From: Chrysopilus asiliformis | Taxonomy: Eukaryota; Arthropoda; Insecta; Diptera; Rhagionidae | Direction: 5' to 3' | DNA: 64,000 nucleotides | Assembly: GCA_964034945.1 (NCBI GenBank) | Contig: OZ035961.1 | Span: 62,554,244-62,618,243, forward strand | Part shown: in pieces, positions 9,598 to 19,626 of the stretch | Position numbering within the stretch: position 1 is the first letter of the stretch | How the letters are laid out: the number at the start of each line of letters is the position of its first letter | Position numbers and translations under genes: made by a program | Notes under the pieces: model-generated | What the model was told of the DNA's origin: nothing | Databases searched by the model: none | The model's input: the letters and a program-made list of their open reading frames with translations, nothing else

Positions 9598-9796
9598 TTA
9601 ACTGTTATAAAACTTTTTAATGATTAAGCTTCCAAAATGTTTAACAAAAATCACCTTTTCACAATAATAACTTTTACAAATCAATATCATAAAAATAATA
9701 AATTAACATAAATTAACAGAAAATCGAGGTCTACTCTCGTCCAAATAGTCAAATAAACTAACTTTAAACTATTAAAAGCTTAAATTTTTTGTATTG

Positions 9797-10010
9797 TTAG
9801 TGTAATAAAGCACAATAAACGTCGTTCACATTGTCAATATCTGTCCTTTTATTGATGCTGTTTTTGGACCTACAAATTTCTAACGCTTCAAGAGTCATTC
9901 TTTTGTAATAATGATTCTCTTTATGTAAAATTTTTATCCTTTTTTTGTTGACACAGTATTCTGCTAATGCAGTTTTTTTGTCCAGATTTTGACTTTATGT
10001 CTGATTTGTG
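9797..10010 (-). pseudogene. Penelope-like element A: GIY-YIG endonuclease C-terminal part
   Basis: Minus strand reads KKTALAEYCVNKKRIKIL, then KENHYYKRMTLEALEI and a final VNDVYCALLH before a stop. This parallels the end of the endonuclease ORF at 37642-38340 (ALVEHC..., ENHYNKRLTIEMLHI, VYCALL). It lies upstream of the hammerhead-like motif and the N-terminal region of a second copy. The order therefore suggests the head-to-tail partial tandem typical of Penelope insertions. The right edge is truncated against LINE sequence. Confidence 0.72.
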
Positions 10011-10070
10011 TCTCGAAATTCTATTTTTTAAACACTGACACAAAAAAAAATGGATAAGAAGATAAAGATT
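10010..10070 (+). pseudogene. RTE-like LINE-1: endonuclease fragment, part 1
   Basis: Encodes a piece of an apurinic-type endonuclease domain that continues at 11041 after the hAT element (the 8-bp target duplication is GTGTCTAG). Joined conceptually it leads to QLSETYDKCPKHDIKIIVGD, a typical LINE endonuclease segment. In-frame stops show decay. Confidence 0.6.
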
Positions 10071-10199
10071 GTGTCTAGTAGGGATATCAAATTTTTGAAA
10101 AAACCGGTTTTCGGTTAAACCGATTTTTAAGACTTCGGTTTAAACCGGGCCGGTTTAACCGGATCCAAAAAACCGGTCATTAACACTAGATTGTCCAAG

Positions 10200-10440
10200 G
10201 AAGTCAAGCAGTCAAAATGACTGCTTTTGGCAATATAGGTATAACACATATATATATACCGGAAATGAAGGAGGGGGGAGGTAACTACAATTATTAATAA
10301 ACGCATTTATATGTTGTACAAAAAGTCAGAAAATTCTAACAAATTGTGTCATTATATACATAATTGTCTTTCTGATTGAAATTAAAAAGCAGTCAAAATG
10401 ACTTGCTTGGGCAATCTAGTGTTAAAAACACCGAAAAACC
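10200..10440 (+). repeat. short direct motif inside hAT H1
   Basis: The phrase CAGTCAAAATGACT and GGCAATCTAGTGTTA or its complement-like partner (AACACTAGATTGTCCAAG) appear at 10183-10230 and 10385-10428 in roughly inverted arrangement. A small nested element about 250 bp long seems likely, with inverted ends AACACTAGATTG / CAATCTAGTGTT. Family unknown. Confidence 0.45.
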
Positions 10441-10624
10441 GTCTTTTTCAAATTGGGTAGGTTAGGTCTTAGACACAACAAATACACTACAATATAAACA
10501 AAAGACGTGAAGTGCCATATAATCCATTAAAAGGCAATAAATGGCGCAATATAATATTGTATTTGGTCTAGAGTGCCTAAAAAGAAGTGTTCCTAACAAA
10601 CCAGATGCACGAAAATTGGTTTAA

Positions 10625-10819
10625 CCCTTTCAGTACCTATTTTGTTCTATGGGGGTTAAAAATACTCTCTATACAAATTAATGATGTTTAAGCTATTAGT
10701 ATTCATTAAAAACAAAAAAAAAAAAAAAAAAATCAAAAATTTTAATTTTTCTTAAATTACGCCCACTGTAGTCCAGCTTTTTACTCAAAAAATCAAAATT
10801 GGGTCACAAATGCATTTAA
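10625..10819 (+). repeat. piggyBac-type MITE remnant in hAT H1
   Basis: Preceded by TTAA (10621-10624) and CCCTTTCAGTA. Positions 10660-10818 match the complement of 25325-25485 closely (shared landmarks CACAAATGCATTT and CTATTAGTATTCATT). The second copy also begins TTAACCC. The far boundary is uncertain because another TTAA MITE starts at 10816. Confidence 0.5.
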
Positions 10820-10930
10820 CCTTTTCAGTCACCACGTACACTATAGTGTGCACACTTTCTACCAAGTCAAGTTATGAGTTATGGCTTCTGAAAAGTGTGT
10901 ACACTGTAGTGTACGTGGTGACTGAAAGGG
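10820..10930 (+). mobile_element. 111-bp piggyBac-type MITE (near-perfect hairpin)
   Basis: Flanked by TTAA at 10816-10819 and 10931-10934. Ends CCTTTTCAGTCACCACGTAC and, complemented from the right, CCCTTTCAGTCACCACGTAC. The inverted repeat of roughly 37-40 bases covers most of the element. TTAA flanks plus C-rich ends are the piggyBac superfamily hallmark. Confidence 0.82.
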
Positions 10931-11048
10931 TTAAAATTATTTTTCCGTACAAAAAAATGATCGGTTTTTGGCTTTAAAAAAAACACCGGGTATAACCGTG
11001 CAAAAAAAAACACAGAAAAACCGGTTTTTTGACATCCCTAGTGTCTAG

Positions 11049-11162
11049 GACCAACTATCAGAAACTTATGATAAATGCCCGAAACACGATATTAAGATTA
11101 TTGTCGGTGACGCGAATGCGAAATTAGGAAAGGAACCTGCCTACAGGCGCCAAGTAGGAAAA
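11049..11162 (+). pseudogene. RTE-like LINE-1: endonuclease fragment, part 2
   Basis: Reads DQLSETYDKCPKHDIKIIVG then GDANAKLGKEPAYR, the catalytic GDxN-type segment of a LINE endonuclease. It is interrupted on the right by Helentron-like copy B. It continues part 1 across the hAT element. Confidence 0.72.
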
Positions 11163-11688
11163 CATAACAAAAGCTATAATTGCCAATCTGGCAATTATTG
11201 AAAACCCGTATGGTGATTTAATTGAACGGCATATCAAAATTTCATTTGAATTCAAATTTTCCAACAAGATTTTTTTAAAACTTGTTCCAATCGGATTTTG
11301 ATGTATGGGAGTTTTATGTAGAATCATATTCTAAATAACTTTTGTTCTTGCACTTTTTTGATAGGATGCACAGTTTTTGAGATATTCGCGACAAACATTT
11401 TCGTTCCTATGGGGGGTACCCCCCCTAATGGTCCATTTTTGCCCATTAACGAACTTAGCCTCGCGTTTTACGAAAAACGGATCTGCGCAAAATTTCAAGT
11501 CTCTAGCTCAATCCATGCGCCCGCAATCCGCGCCACAGACAGACAGACGGACGGAATTGGAAAATTCAATTTTTTTTATCATTCTAAACACACTGGTGTA
11601 ATTCATTTTTGTGTGTGATGACGGGATCTTGGCGTTACAAACGGTAAGGCAAAGTTAATATACCCTTTGGTTTTACCATACGGGTATA
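11163..11688 (-). mobile_element. Helentron-like repeat (HINE), copy B
   Basis: Same family as 487-1036, opposite orientation. It has a short GACAGACGGACGG microsatellite. The hairpin-proximal third is diverged in the same way as copies E (15173) and K (63809), which share ATTTAATTGAACGGC next to the subterminal repeat, suggesting a subfamily. Confidence 0.75.
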
Positions 11689-11893
11689 AACGCAGCCTCC
11701 ATGACGTCTCAAAGGATAATGTACAATTTGCGAAACAAAATGAAGGAAGGAAATTCTACAGCTGACTTAACAACAGCTGACTTAGCAATAATGTGTAAAA
11801 ACAAAAATGGCAAGTTACTTTCAAACATCGATTGAGCCGGAGCAAGAGGAACCACTCCTTCAAAAAGTTATAGATGCCATTTGTAATTTAAAA
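11689..11893 (+). pseudogene. RTE-like LINE-1: endonuclease-RT linker
   Basis: Fragments such as FAKQNEGRKFYSADLTTADL and MCKNKNGKLLSNID fit the linker between endonuclease and RT of the same LINE (the DKxGxLLxxxxEI type segment). A stop follows. Low similarity, assigned mainly from position between the endonuclease and RT pieces. Confidence 0.5.
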
Positions 11894-12470
11894 CATAACA
11901 AAAGCTATAATTGCAAATCTGGCAATCATTGGAGACCCGTATGGTGATATTCGTATCAAAATTCGAACAGTTGTACCAAAATTCCACTTTGAAGTCAAAC
12001 TTTCCAATAAGATTTTTTAAAATTTATTCCAATTGGATTTTGATGTATGGGAGTTTTATGTAGAATCATATCCTAAATAACTTTTGTTCTTGCACTTTTT
12101 TTATAAGATGCACCGTTTTTGAGATATTTGCATAAAACGTTTTCGTTCGTATGGGGGGTACCCCCCCTAATGGTCCATTTTTGCCCATTAACGAACTTAG
12201 CCTCACATTTTACGAAAAACGAATCTGCGCAAAATTTCAAGTCTCTAGCTCAATGCGTGCGCCCGCAATCCGCGCCACAGACAGACAAACGGACAGACGG
12301 ACAGACAGACAGACGGACAGACAGACGGACGGACGGACATGCTAAATTCAACTTTTTTCATCATTCTAAACACACTGGTGTAATTCATTTTTGTGTGCGA
12401 TGACGAGATCTTGGCGTTACAAACGGTAAGGCAAAGTTAATATACCCTTTGGTTTCACCATACGGGTATA
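11894..12470 (-). mobile_element. Helentron-like repeat (HINE), copy C
   Basis: Full-length copy with hairpin ATTGCAAATCTGGCAAT (one mismatch). It has a long GACA/GACG microsatellite (12281-12340). It is separated from copy D by 8 A-rich bases, giving a head-to-tail tandem. Confidence 0.78.
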
Positions 12471-12478
12471 AAAACAAA

Positions 12479-13043
12479 CATAACAAAAGCTTTAATTGCC
12501 AATCTGGCAATCATTGGAGACCCGTATGGTGATATTCGTATCAAAATTCGAACAGTTATACCAAAATTCCACTTTGAAGTCAAACTTTCCAATAAGATTT
12601 TTTAAAATTTATTCCAATCGGATTTTCATGTATGGGAGTTTTATGTAGAATCATATCCTAAATAACTTTTGTTCTTGGACTTTTTTGATAAGATGTACCG
12701 TTTTTGAGATATTCACAAAAAACGATTTCGTTCGTATGGGGGGTACCCCCCCTAATGGTCCATTTTTGCCCATTAACGAACTTAGCCTCGCATTTTACGA
12801 AAAACGGATCTGTGCAAACTTTCAAGTCTCTAGCTCAATCCGTGCGCCCGCAATCCGCGCCACAGACAGACGGACGGACAGACGGACAGACGGACGGACA
12901 GACGGACGGACATGCAGAAATTAAATATTTTTATCATTCTAAACACACTGGTGTAATTAATTTTTTTGTGCGATGACGGGATCTTGGCGTTACAAACGGT
13001 AAGGCAAAGTTAATATACCCTTTGGTTTCACCATACGGGTATA
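12479..13043 (-). mobile_element. Helentron-like repeat (HINE), copy D
   Basis: Full-length copy in the same orientation as copy C, which it directly follows. Ends in GGGTATA, then ATAAAG of the LINE. Highly similar to C over the hairpin side, which may reflect tandem capture or replication. Confidence 0.78.
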
Positions 13044-13660
13044 ATAAAGTCCCAGGATCAGACGGAATTAACACTGAACTCTTTAAGTACGGAGGAGCTC
13101 AACTTCATCAGTTTATACACGTCTAATCTTTGACATATGGAATCAAGGAATGATACCGAATGAGTGGAACATCGCACTTCTATGCCCTCTACTCAAAAAG
13201 GGCGACGATTTTGGATTGCTCGGACTCCAGAAGAATCTATCTCCTGAATACGACATACAAAATAATGTCTAATGTTATCTATAAGAGACTGTTGCCATTT
13301 GCAGAAGGGAATATTGGGTAATATTAATTAGGGTTCAGACTTAGTAGATCAACTACTGATCAGCTCTTCACATTATGCAAATTCTCGAAAAAACATTGGA
13401 ATTCAGCATCGACACCTACCACGTTTTCGTAGACATCAAAGCAACATATGACAGTGTCAGCAGAGAAGACAAGGCTATGACTGAATTTGGCATTCCTAAA
13501 AAACTCATAAATATTAACAAGCGAACTATGAGCAACGCACACTGTAAAGCAACGCACATTGTAAGGTACAGGAGTAGGCATCCAGAAGCTTCACCACAAA
13601 AAAAGGCGTGAGACAAGGAGACACGTTAGCCTTCATATTTTTCAACGGTCGAAATGCATG
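13044..13660 (+). pseudogene. RTE-like LINE-1: reverse transcriptase fragment
   Basis: RT motifs across several frames: KVPGSDGINTELFKYGG, IWNQGMIPNEWNIALLCPL then KKGD, SLLNTTYKIMSNVIYKRLLP, FRLSRSTTDQLFTL, EKTLEFSIDTYHVFVDIKA (first catalytic Asp region) and KGVRQGDTLA. The FADD box is not reached; sequence degenerates after 13650. Stops and frameshifts are frequent, so this is an old copy. The motif set fits an RTE/BovB-like LINE better than Jockey or R1, but only moderately. Confidence 0.75.
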
Positions 13661-13862
13661 AAAAAATCATTGCGCATAAGATGGCAGCTGACCATCCCCC
13701 TGCAGTACCCCGTTAAAAAGAGCTTATGTCCATGAAACTAGAGCAAATTACTTTTCCGATGGAGTTACCACGAAAGTAAAACCCAAAAGTTAGTCAAGGG
13801 GCATTTTTGTGCATCGTCCTTTTTACCATAAGGAACTAATTCGAATGTTGTTGTAAGGCGCA
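13661..13862. other. unassigned junction LINE / piggyBac
   Basis: About 200 bases without a recognisable frame between LINE RT and piggyBac C-terminus. It probably holds degraded ends of both. Confidence 0.4.
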
Positions 13863-14086
13863 TCAAAGGTTTGCAAGAGGAACCAGAGGAATCATTAACA
13901 AGTACAACATTGACAAAAACACCAAAATCCAGAAAACGCGCTCGTTGTCATATTTGCACTTCGAAAAATAACGATACTTCCTATACAAATCGGTGTGACA
14001 TATGCAAAAAATTTGTATGTCCCGAACCTCACTATGTCGTTTGTAAGAAATGTGCACAATCTTTTCATTTATTGTTTTTTTTCTGA
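13863..14086 (+). pseudogene. piggyBac transposase C-terminal cysteine-rich domain
   Basis: Reads TPKSRKRARCHICTSKNN, then YTNRCDICKKFVCPEPHYVV and CKKC. The spacing RCxxC...CxxCxKxVCxxH...CxxC is the C-terminal RING/PHD-like domain of piggyBac transposases that recognises the transposon ends. The DDD catalytic core is not visible upstream. A matching terminal repeat is 130 bases downstream. Confidence 0.78.
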
Positions 14087-14216
14087 CTAAGAAATACATA
14101 AATTTACAAAATTCGTCGATTAAATTGCAAAAACTTTTTTTTTTTCATTACTTTTATCCGTTTTCTTCAACATGTGTAAAAATTACACAGAGGGAAAGAT
14201 AAAGGATTTTTTTTCA

Positions 14217-14234
14217 GGGATGGATGCGGGTTAA
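14217..14234 (+). repeat. piggyBac right terminal repeat with TTAA
   Basis: GGGATGGATGCGGGTTAA is the same terminus as the right end of the piggyBac element at 20291-21238 (GATGGATGCGGG plus TTAA). It ties the cysteine-rich fragment upstream to that family. The left terminus of this copy is missing. Confidence 0.7.
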
Positions 14235-14249
14235 GAAAGTGCAATTTTT

Positions 14250-14356
14250 GAAATATTCATTTGGGGACTGACCGAATATTCGGTATTCGGCTTGTAAATT
14301 GGCCGAATATTCGATATTCGGTTTTTGGCCGAATACACTATTCGTTGCAACACTAA
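14250..14356 (+). repeat. hAT terminal remnant with CCGAATATTCGG iterons
   Basis: Repeated CCGAATATTCGG / GATATTCGG motifs end in GTTGCAACACTA, which resembles the conserved tips of the complete hATs here (complement TAGTGTTGCAA). Only one end is preserved. Assignment is inference by analogy. Confidence 0.45.
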
Positions 14357-14589
14357 TAAAAACCTTTCTACGATTCTTTCAAATGTGTATGTGTTTTTCT
14401 TTGCTATTTTGTTAAATTATTGTATTTTTGTTTTATTACTGAATTGTTATAAGTATGTTTTCTTCACAAATGAATTAAAATTTTATGATTACACTATAAA
14501 TATTATAAAATTATTGTCAGTTATTTTTTCGTACGTTTTTTTTCCTCTCGCCATCACTAATATGCTATACATGATTTTTTTTATTTAAA

Positions 14590-14672
14590 ATGCGATTTAC
14601 CGGTAAACCGGTTTTTCCTAAAAATATTTACCGTTTACCGGTAAAGCCGAAATTCGGTAATTTTGCAGGCCC
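14590..14672 (+). repeat. hAT terminal remnant with ACCGGTAA iterons
   Basis: TTACCGGTAAACCGG, TTTACCGGTAAAG and then TTTTGCAGGCCCTA. The complement of the tip, TAGGGCCTGCAAAA, and the iterons are very like those of hAT H3 (33128-34085). The AT-rich stretch 14357-14589 may be its interior; nothing coding is recognisable there. Confidence 0.5.
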
Positions 14673-14684
14673 TAGTGCTATTGC

Positions 14685-14906
14685 TGTGAAGCATGGAAGT
14701 TGAGTGAATCTGACGAAACCAGAATTCTTGTATTTGGACGTAAGGTGTTAACATATCCTGATGGCAGACAGAGGATTGGTAGACCCAAGTCTAGATGGAT
14801 AGATGCGGTGGACAAGGACGCCAAAGGCTTGATTGAGCCGAACTAGAGAACAATACCAAAAGACCGACAAACGTGGAGGGATGTCTGGACGGCGATGAAG
14901 ACCTAG
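14685..14906 (+). pseudogene. RTE-like LINE-1: C-terminal fragment
   Basis: Reads EAWKLSESDETRILVFGRKV, then RQRIGRPKSRWIDAVDKDAK and DRQTWRDVW. This GRPKxRWxD...W...AxDRxxWR pattern is the standard tail of RTE-type and related LINE ORF2 proteins. One in-frame stop. It marks the end of the LINE begun at 10010. Confidence 0.75.
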
Positions 14907-15035
14907 CCTGGGTTTTTAGGTGTTTACCATTCAGATGGTTATTAATTTGATAGGAAAAAGTTATGAAGACCTGGCCTGGGTTTTTAAGTGTTCAGCATTG
15001 AGACCGTTATTAATTTAAAAGGAAAAAGTTATGTT
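14893..15035 (+). repeat. tandem duplication in LINE-1 3-prime UTR
   Basis: ATGAAGACCTAGCCTGGGTT and following ~75 bases occur twice with minor changes (second copy from 14962). Short tandem repeats in the 3-prime UTR are common in RTE-like LINEs. The segment 15036-15172 is AT-rich with nothing recognisable. Confidence 0.7.
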
Positions 15036-15172
15036 TTAGTATCTGATAATTTCGTGATGCGTATTGTCATAGTTTTAAAAATACATTTTTTATTTAAAGT
15101 TTTATGAAGAATGCTTTTAAAATGCCACATTAATTATATGTCCATTATTTAGAGCGTCTCGTCTCGTCTTGT

Positions 15173-15731
15173 TATACCCGTATGGTGAAACCAAAGGGTA
15201 TATTAACATTGCCTTACCGTTTGTAACGCCAAGATCCCGTCATCACACACAAAAATGAATTACACCAGTGTGTTTAAAATGATAAAAAAAATTGAATTTT
15301 GCATGTCCGTCCGTCTGTCTGTCTGTCTGTCCGTCTGTCCGTCCGTCTGTCTGTCTGTGGCGCGGATTGCGGGCGCACGGATTGAGCTAGAGACTTGAAA
15401 TTTTGCGCAGATTCGTTTTTCGTAAAATGCGAGGCTAAGTTCGTTAATGGGCAAAAATGAACCATTAGGGGGGGTACCCCCCATACGAACGAAAACGTTT
15501 TTTTGCAAATATCTATAAAACGGTGCATCTTATCAAAAAAGTGCAAGAACAAAAGTTATTTAGAATATTATTCTACATAAAACTCCCATACATCAAAATC
15601 CGATTGGAACAAGTTTTAAAAAAATCTTATTGGAAAATTTGAATTCAAATGAAATTTTTATACGCCGTTTAATTAAATCACCATACGGGTTTTCAATAAT
15701 TGCCAGATTGGCAATTATAGCTTTTGTTATG
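15173..15731 (+). mobile_element. Helentron-like repeat (HINE), copy E
   Basis: Full-length copy with microsatellite at 15308-15358. It belongs to the subfamily with GAATTCAAATGAAATTTTTAT next to the 3-prime subterminal repeat, shared with copies B and K. Ends GTTATG before a T-rich stretch. Confidence 0.78.
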
Positions 15732-15826
15732 TTTTTTTGTTGTGGAAGTTTCATGTACCTGAAACTCGTATTTCATCGGATTCTACCAACAGAAAAAAGT
15801 GTCTTTTTATTTAAAATTGTTCTTAA

Positions 15827-16045
15827 CCCTTAATTGATGAGGTGGGTCCAGTGGACCCACATTGACTTTTCTCTCTTTGCTATTTCTCATGTTTTCAGCA
15901 CAGTGACTCTGAAATCTTCAGTACCTTCATACAGTATGATGTTGTGTGCCGAGTTAAAAGCACGGATTTGGTATGTGATTAGAACAAGTCCATTGGAAAC
16001 CACCTCATCATTTACGCATATGATTTTCACCTCATAAATTAAGGG
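15827..16045 (+). mobile_element. 219-bp piggyBac-type MITE
   Basis: TTAA at 15823-15826 and 16046-16049. Ends CCCTTAATTGATGAGGTG and, complemented from the right, CCCTTAATTTATGAGGTG (18 bp with one mismatch). A GGGTCCAGTGGACCC palindrome follows the left end. No coding capacity. Confidence 0.83.
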
Positions 16046-16057
16046 TTAAAAGAAAAA

Positions 16058-16622
16058 CATAACAAAAGCTATAATTGCCAATCTGGCAATCATTGGAGAC
16101 CCGTATGGTGATATTCGTATCAAAATTCGAACAGTTGTACCAAAATTCCACTTTGAAGTCAAACTTTTCAATAAGATTTTTTAAAATTTATTCCAATCGG
16201 ATTTTGATGTATGGGAGTTTTATGTATAATAATATTCTAAATAACTTTTGTTCTTGCACTTTTTTGATAAAATGTACCGTTTTTGAGATATTTGCAAAAA
16301 ACGTTTTCGTTCGTATGGGGGGTACCCCCCCTAATGGTCCATTTTTGCCCATTAACGAACTTAGCCTCGCATTTTACGAAAAACGAATCTGCGCAAAATT
16401 TCAAGTCTCTAGCTCAATCCGTGCGCCCGTAATCCGCGCCACAGACAGACAGACAGACAGACGGACAGACAGACGGACAGACGGACGGACATGCAAAATT
16501 CAATTTTTTTTATCATTCTAAACACACTGGTGTAATTCATTTTTGTGTGTGGTGACGGGATCTTGGCGTTACAAACGGTAAGGCAAAGTTAATATACCCT
16601 TTGGTTTCACCATACGGGTATA
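16058..16622 (-). mobile_element. Helentron-like repeat (HINE), copy F
   Basis: Full-length copy inserted 8 bases beyond the MITE at 15827-16045, in an A-run. Microsatellite at 16444-16490. Same subfamily as copies C and D. Confidence 0.78.
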
Positions 16623-17389
16623 AAAATCATTAAACCTTTTTTTGTTTAAGCTCATTTTAAATTTTTGTGAAATATCTAAACAAATTTTCAATTTTAAAAC
16701 ATTTTTTGTATTATGTTTGAATTTGGATTGTACAAAAATTATTAATAAATCTAAAAAATTAAAAATATTTGATACAAAATGGTACTAAAAAATGTGAAAA
16801 TTTTCTGCAACTACTTGAGTTCCTTATATTTTGACTGAGCTTTAAAATCAAAGACTCAAAGCGCATGTAAAATGTAAACTAGATTTTTTTATTTTGTTTG
16901 GAACATTTTCGCTTAAAAAGGGGAAATAACATCAAAATAAACTAAACGATAATAAAAAATAAAACATTTTATGAAGAGTATATTTATTGAACAAAAAAAT
17001 GTTGAAACCAGATGGAAATTGTGGTTATGTCACAAATTTAATAAAAATTTGAACAAAATTGCTTCCCATCCAATGTCCGGATAATAACCCTAATGTGATG
17101 AAAATAGTATTCAATATCCACCCACCTATGAAAACGAAGGCGGAAGCTAAGACACGCACCGAGGAAAATTTTTTATTTCCCACTAACTCAGATCTTGATA
17201 ACTATAAAACTTGGGTTACGAATTTGTATGAGAGTTATTTCGGATTATTAAAAAAATACAGCTAATAATGAAAACCTTAAAACAAGCACCAATTTAAATT
17301 GGATTGCATTACTCCAATTGAAAATTTTGAAATGCAGAAACCAGGTCAAAGTCGGTTGAGGCTACAAATTTATTCTAAAATACAAATTT
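16623..17389. other. AT-rich stretch, nothing recognised
   Basis: A 68-codon frame at 17059-17265 has no recognisable family, signal or neighbours. I see no terminal repeats or target duplications. Confidence 0.4.
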
Positions 17390-17610
17390 ATTCTATCAGC
17401 CATTTTTCCCACACCAAGCCTTTTCAATTGCTTTGCAACTGTTGAATGATCGATTCCAAGCCAAATGTCGTGATTGGGCGTGAGGAACGGGCAGCATCGT
17501 TGAGGTTAAGATCTCCCGAACTGAAGCGCGTAAGCCATTTCTGACGTGTCAGCGCTCATGGCCAAAGGACCGTACACAGCGCAAATTTTACGTTGAGCCT
17601 TCGTCGCTGT
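17390..17610 (-). pseudogene. mariner transposase N-terminal (HTH) remnant
   Basis: Minus-strand fragments QKWLTRFSSGDLNLNDAARS then SRP, and, in another frame, LGIDHSTVAKQLKRLG. These match the paired helix-turn-helix region of mariner transposases (the xxWFxxFRSGDFxLxDxxRSGRP block and the DxSTVxRxLKxLG block). The DDD core is missing and two frameshifts are needed. A short old remnant. Confidence 0.62.
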
Positions 17611-18275
17611 TTGCTTTTTGAGAAACAAAACAGTAAAAGGTGTCGAAAATGCAATTTTTTATCGTCCAGTTTAAGAGTATATAACACTTGCAAATCACGC
17701 ACAATTAAAACAAATCTATTTAATCCAAGTTATCCACCACCTCAAAAAATGTAAAGAAACCTAGCAAATTAAATGGTCCATACAGCTTTTATAATCAAAA
17801 AGTGACATTTATTGCAAAAAAAAAATAGAACTTTTTCCAAAATCCAATAGTCAATACTTTCGTGTAGTATTTCCTGTGGCGCTAAGTGGATCAACTTGAG
17901 TGTACTTTTGGTCTTTTGACAATATTTTTTTGTGCTTCAAACTGTTTTGTGTTCTTAACAGAGTTGCCGCTAGGCGGGTAAGTCCCAGTACATATTTAGC
18001 GAAAAACAACGGGTTTTAGGACTGTGTTCTTAAGCAGCTTGTGGTGTTTCTCTTTAGCGGGTCCGACTGTATAGATTTTGAGATATTCAAGGTCAGCCAT
18101 TATATAGGGTGAACATGAAATTAAAAATTGTCCAAAATATTTGATACTATATAAATATAAGCTTATAAAATTACCTTCAAAACGCTTCTAACTTTAGAAC
18201 CCTAATTCTTAGCTTGAGTTATGATAGAACTTAGCAAAAACTTACGTTTTTCGATGGAATTCAAAGTGCTGTAAC
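17611..18275. other. unassigned repeat-derived sequence
   Basis: Positions 17815-17910 recur at 21405-21482 (shared landmark TCCAAAATCCAATAG followed by AATACTTTCGTGTAGTATTT). An unnamed dispersed repeat is therefore present. No coding sequence recognised. Confidence 0.5.
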
Positions 18276-18395
18276 TTGAAAACTCAAGAACTAATTTGAA
18301 AACTCGAGAAATAATTTGAAAAATCGAGAACTAATTTGAAAACTCGGGAAATAATTTGAAAAATCGAGAACTAATTTGAAAACTCTAGAACTAAT
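18276..18395 (+). repeat. 20-bp minisatellite, about six units
   Basis: Tandem units of AACTAATTTGAAAACTCGAG with alternating AACTAATTTG/AATAATTTG variants. The alternation suggests a 40-bp higher-order unit. No spacer structure, so not CRISPR. Confidence 0.85.
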
Positions 18396-18599
18396 TGAGG
18401 TAGAAAGTTGAAATTGACCACAGAACAAGCTTTTATCAAAGATTGAACCTGTTTCCAAAAAGGGAAATATGGAACTACTTCTTCCCAAAAACAATTTTGC
18501 GATTTGCAAAACGGTTCATTTTATGATTCTTTGGGACGCTAACAACTTTCGAATGCAAAAAACCGCGTCAAAATCGGTTTAGGTTTACTGGTACAAATC

Positions 18600-18890
18600 A
18601 ATTTTTCCCTCAAATTTTTCGGATCATCTTTTTCTTTAAATTTTCAAAACAAAAATCTCATCTGGGTGTTTTTGAGGTCGCTGAATTAGATTCTGACATT
18701 AAGAAGTCTGTAAGGAAAACAAAAGGTCCTAATAGGATAACGTGATTATATTTTTCGACAAATTTTCCAAGGACGAAGTAATGAGAGTATTGTATTATTA
18801 TCGGAGTTGCGTATGTGTGCAAGATTTGAAGTAAATCGTATGAGTAGAAGTGGGTCAAAATTAGATAACAAATTTGACCCTAACAGACAC
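18600..18890 (+). repeat. decayed Helitron-type 120-bp unit
   Basis: Contains GTGTTTTTGAGGTCGCTGAA, then TCTGACATTAAGAAGTCTGT and GATAACGTGATTAT, diverged from the 121-bp units at 47180-47690. A single old unit. 18891-19488 has no feature I can support. Confidence 0.6.
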
Positions 18891-19626
18891 TGTAATCTTC
18901 ACACTGAAATATATCAAAGGAAATATTTGTACATACCTATTAATTTATTACCATTTTAATGCAGTAAAAATTTCCAAATATTTAACTTACGTTTTCTTGT
19001 TATCTATGCTTCAATGGACGGCACGAGTACTCTCACTTCGAATTTGGCGGTGACAGAAATGTCACGCCAACCTGCCGATATTTGCCGATTGTCGCCAATA
19101 AGAATATCAAAATCCGCGTGACGTGACTTTTGTCGTGTAATTCGCCATTCAGAATGAGGGTGAATGATTTTCATTATTAGAACATAAAAATTCAATGAAA
19201 ATTAATTCGTTGCTATCTTCTGTAAGAATTTGATCGCTTCACGTAAGGCGATAACATTGAAAAGTCGTCGAATCCATAGTTGCGTGTGATCTTACGGAAT
19301 TTCTGCCAAGATTGCGGTTACCCATCATATGACGGGCTTTAATTCTAGTTTGTACAGAAAATTCATACGCAATCTCATATTTGATGGAAATTTATTGTTG
19401 GCGGATGCACGCACATGAAGTACATTCGATATTTTTTTTTAAATTATCGTAGAATGGGAAAAAATCAGTTACATTTTTTTAAAATATATCTATATATATA
19501 AAAATGGATGTTTGTCTGTCTGTCTGTTTGTTTGAGATTACAAAACTCAGAAACTACTGGATCGATTTTCACGCGGTTTTTTGCAAAATGATCTGTGTTG
19601 CCAGGAGCAGGTTTTTAGCTATGTAG

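Larger units (their letters stand above)
10079..11040 (+). mobile_element. hAT element H1 (non-autonomous, AACCGG-iterated ends)
   Basis: 962 bp with imperfect inverted ends TAGGGATATCAAA / TAGGGATGTCAAA (right end complemented). Perfect 8-bp target duplications GTGTCTAG lie at 10071-10078 and 11041-11048, diagnostic of hAT transposons. Both ends are crowded with AAACCGG/CCGGTTT motifs (10100-10180 and 10960-11030). No transposase frame is recognisable. It split the LINE endonuclease. It contains two piggyBac-type MITEs of its own. Confidence 0.88.

Noticed and set aside
14325..14588. 87-codon hydrophobic plus-strand ORF, membrane-protein-like
   Set aside because: Composition simply reflects a T-rich stretch between two hAT ends; no family motif.
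17059..17265. Possible small host gene
   Set aside because: 68 codons, no recognisable domain, splice context or conserved neighbour.
18276..18395. Possible CRISPR-like array
   Set aside because: The 20-bp units are contiguous without spacers, in a eukaryotic TE landscape; it is a minisatellite.
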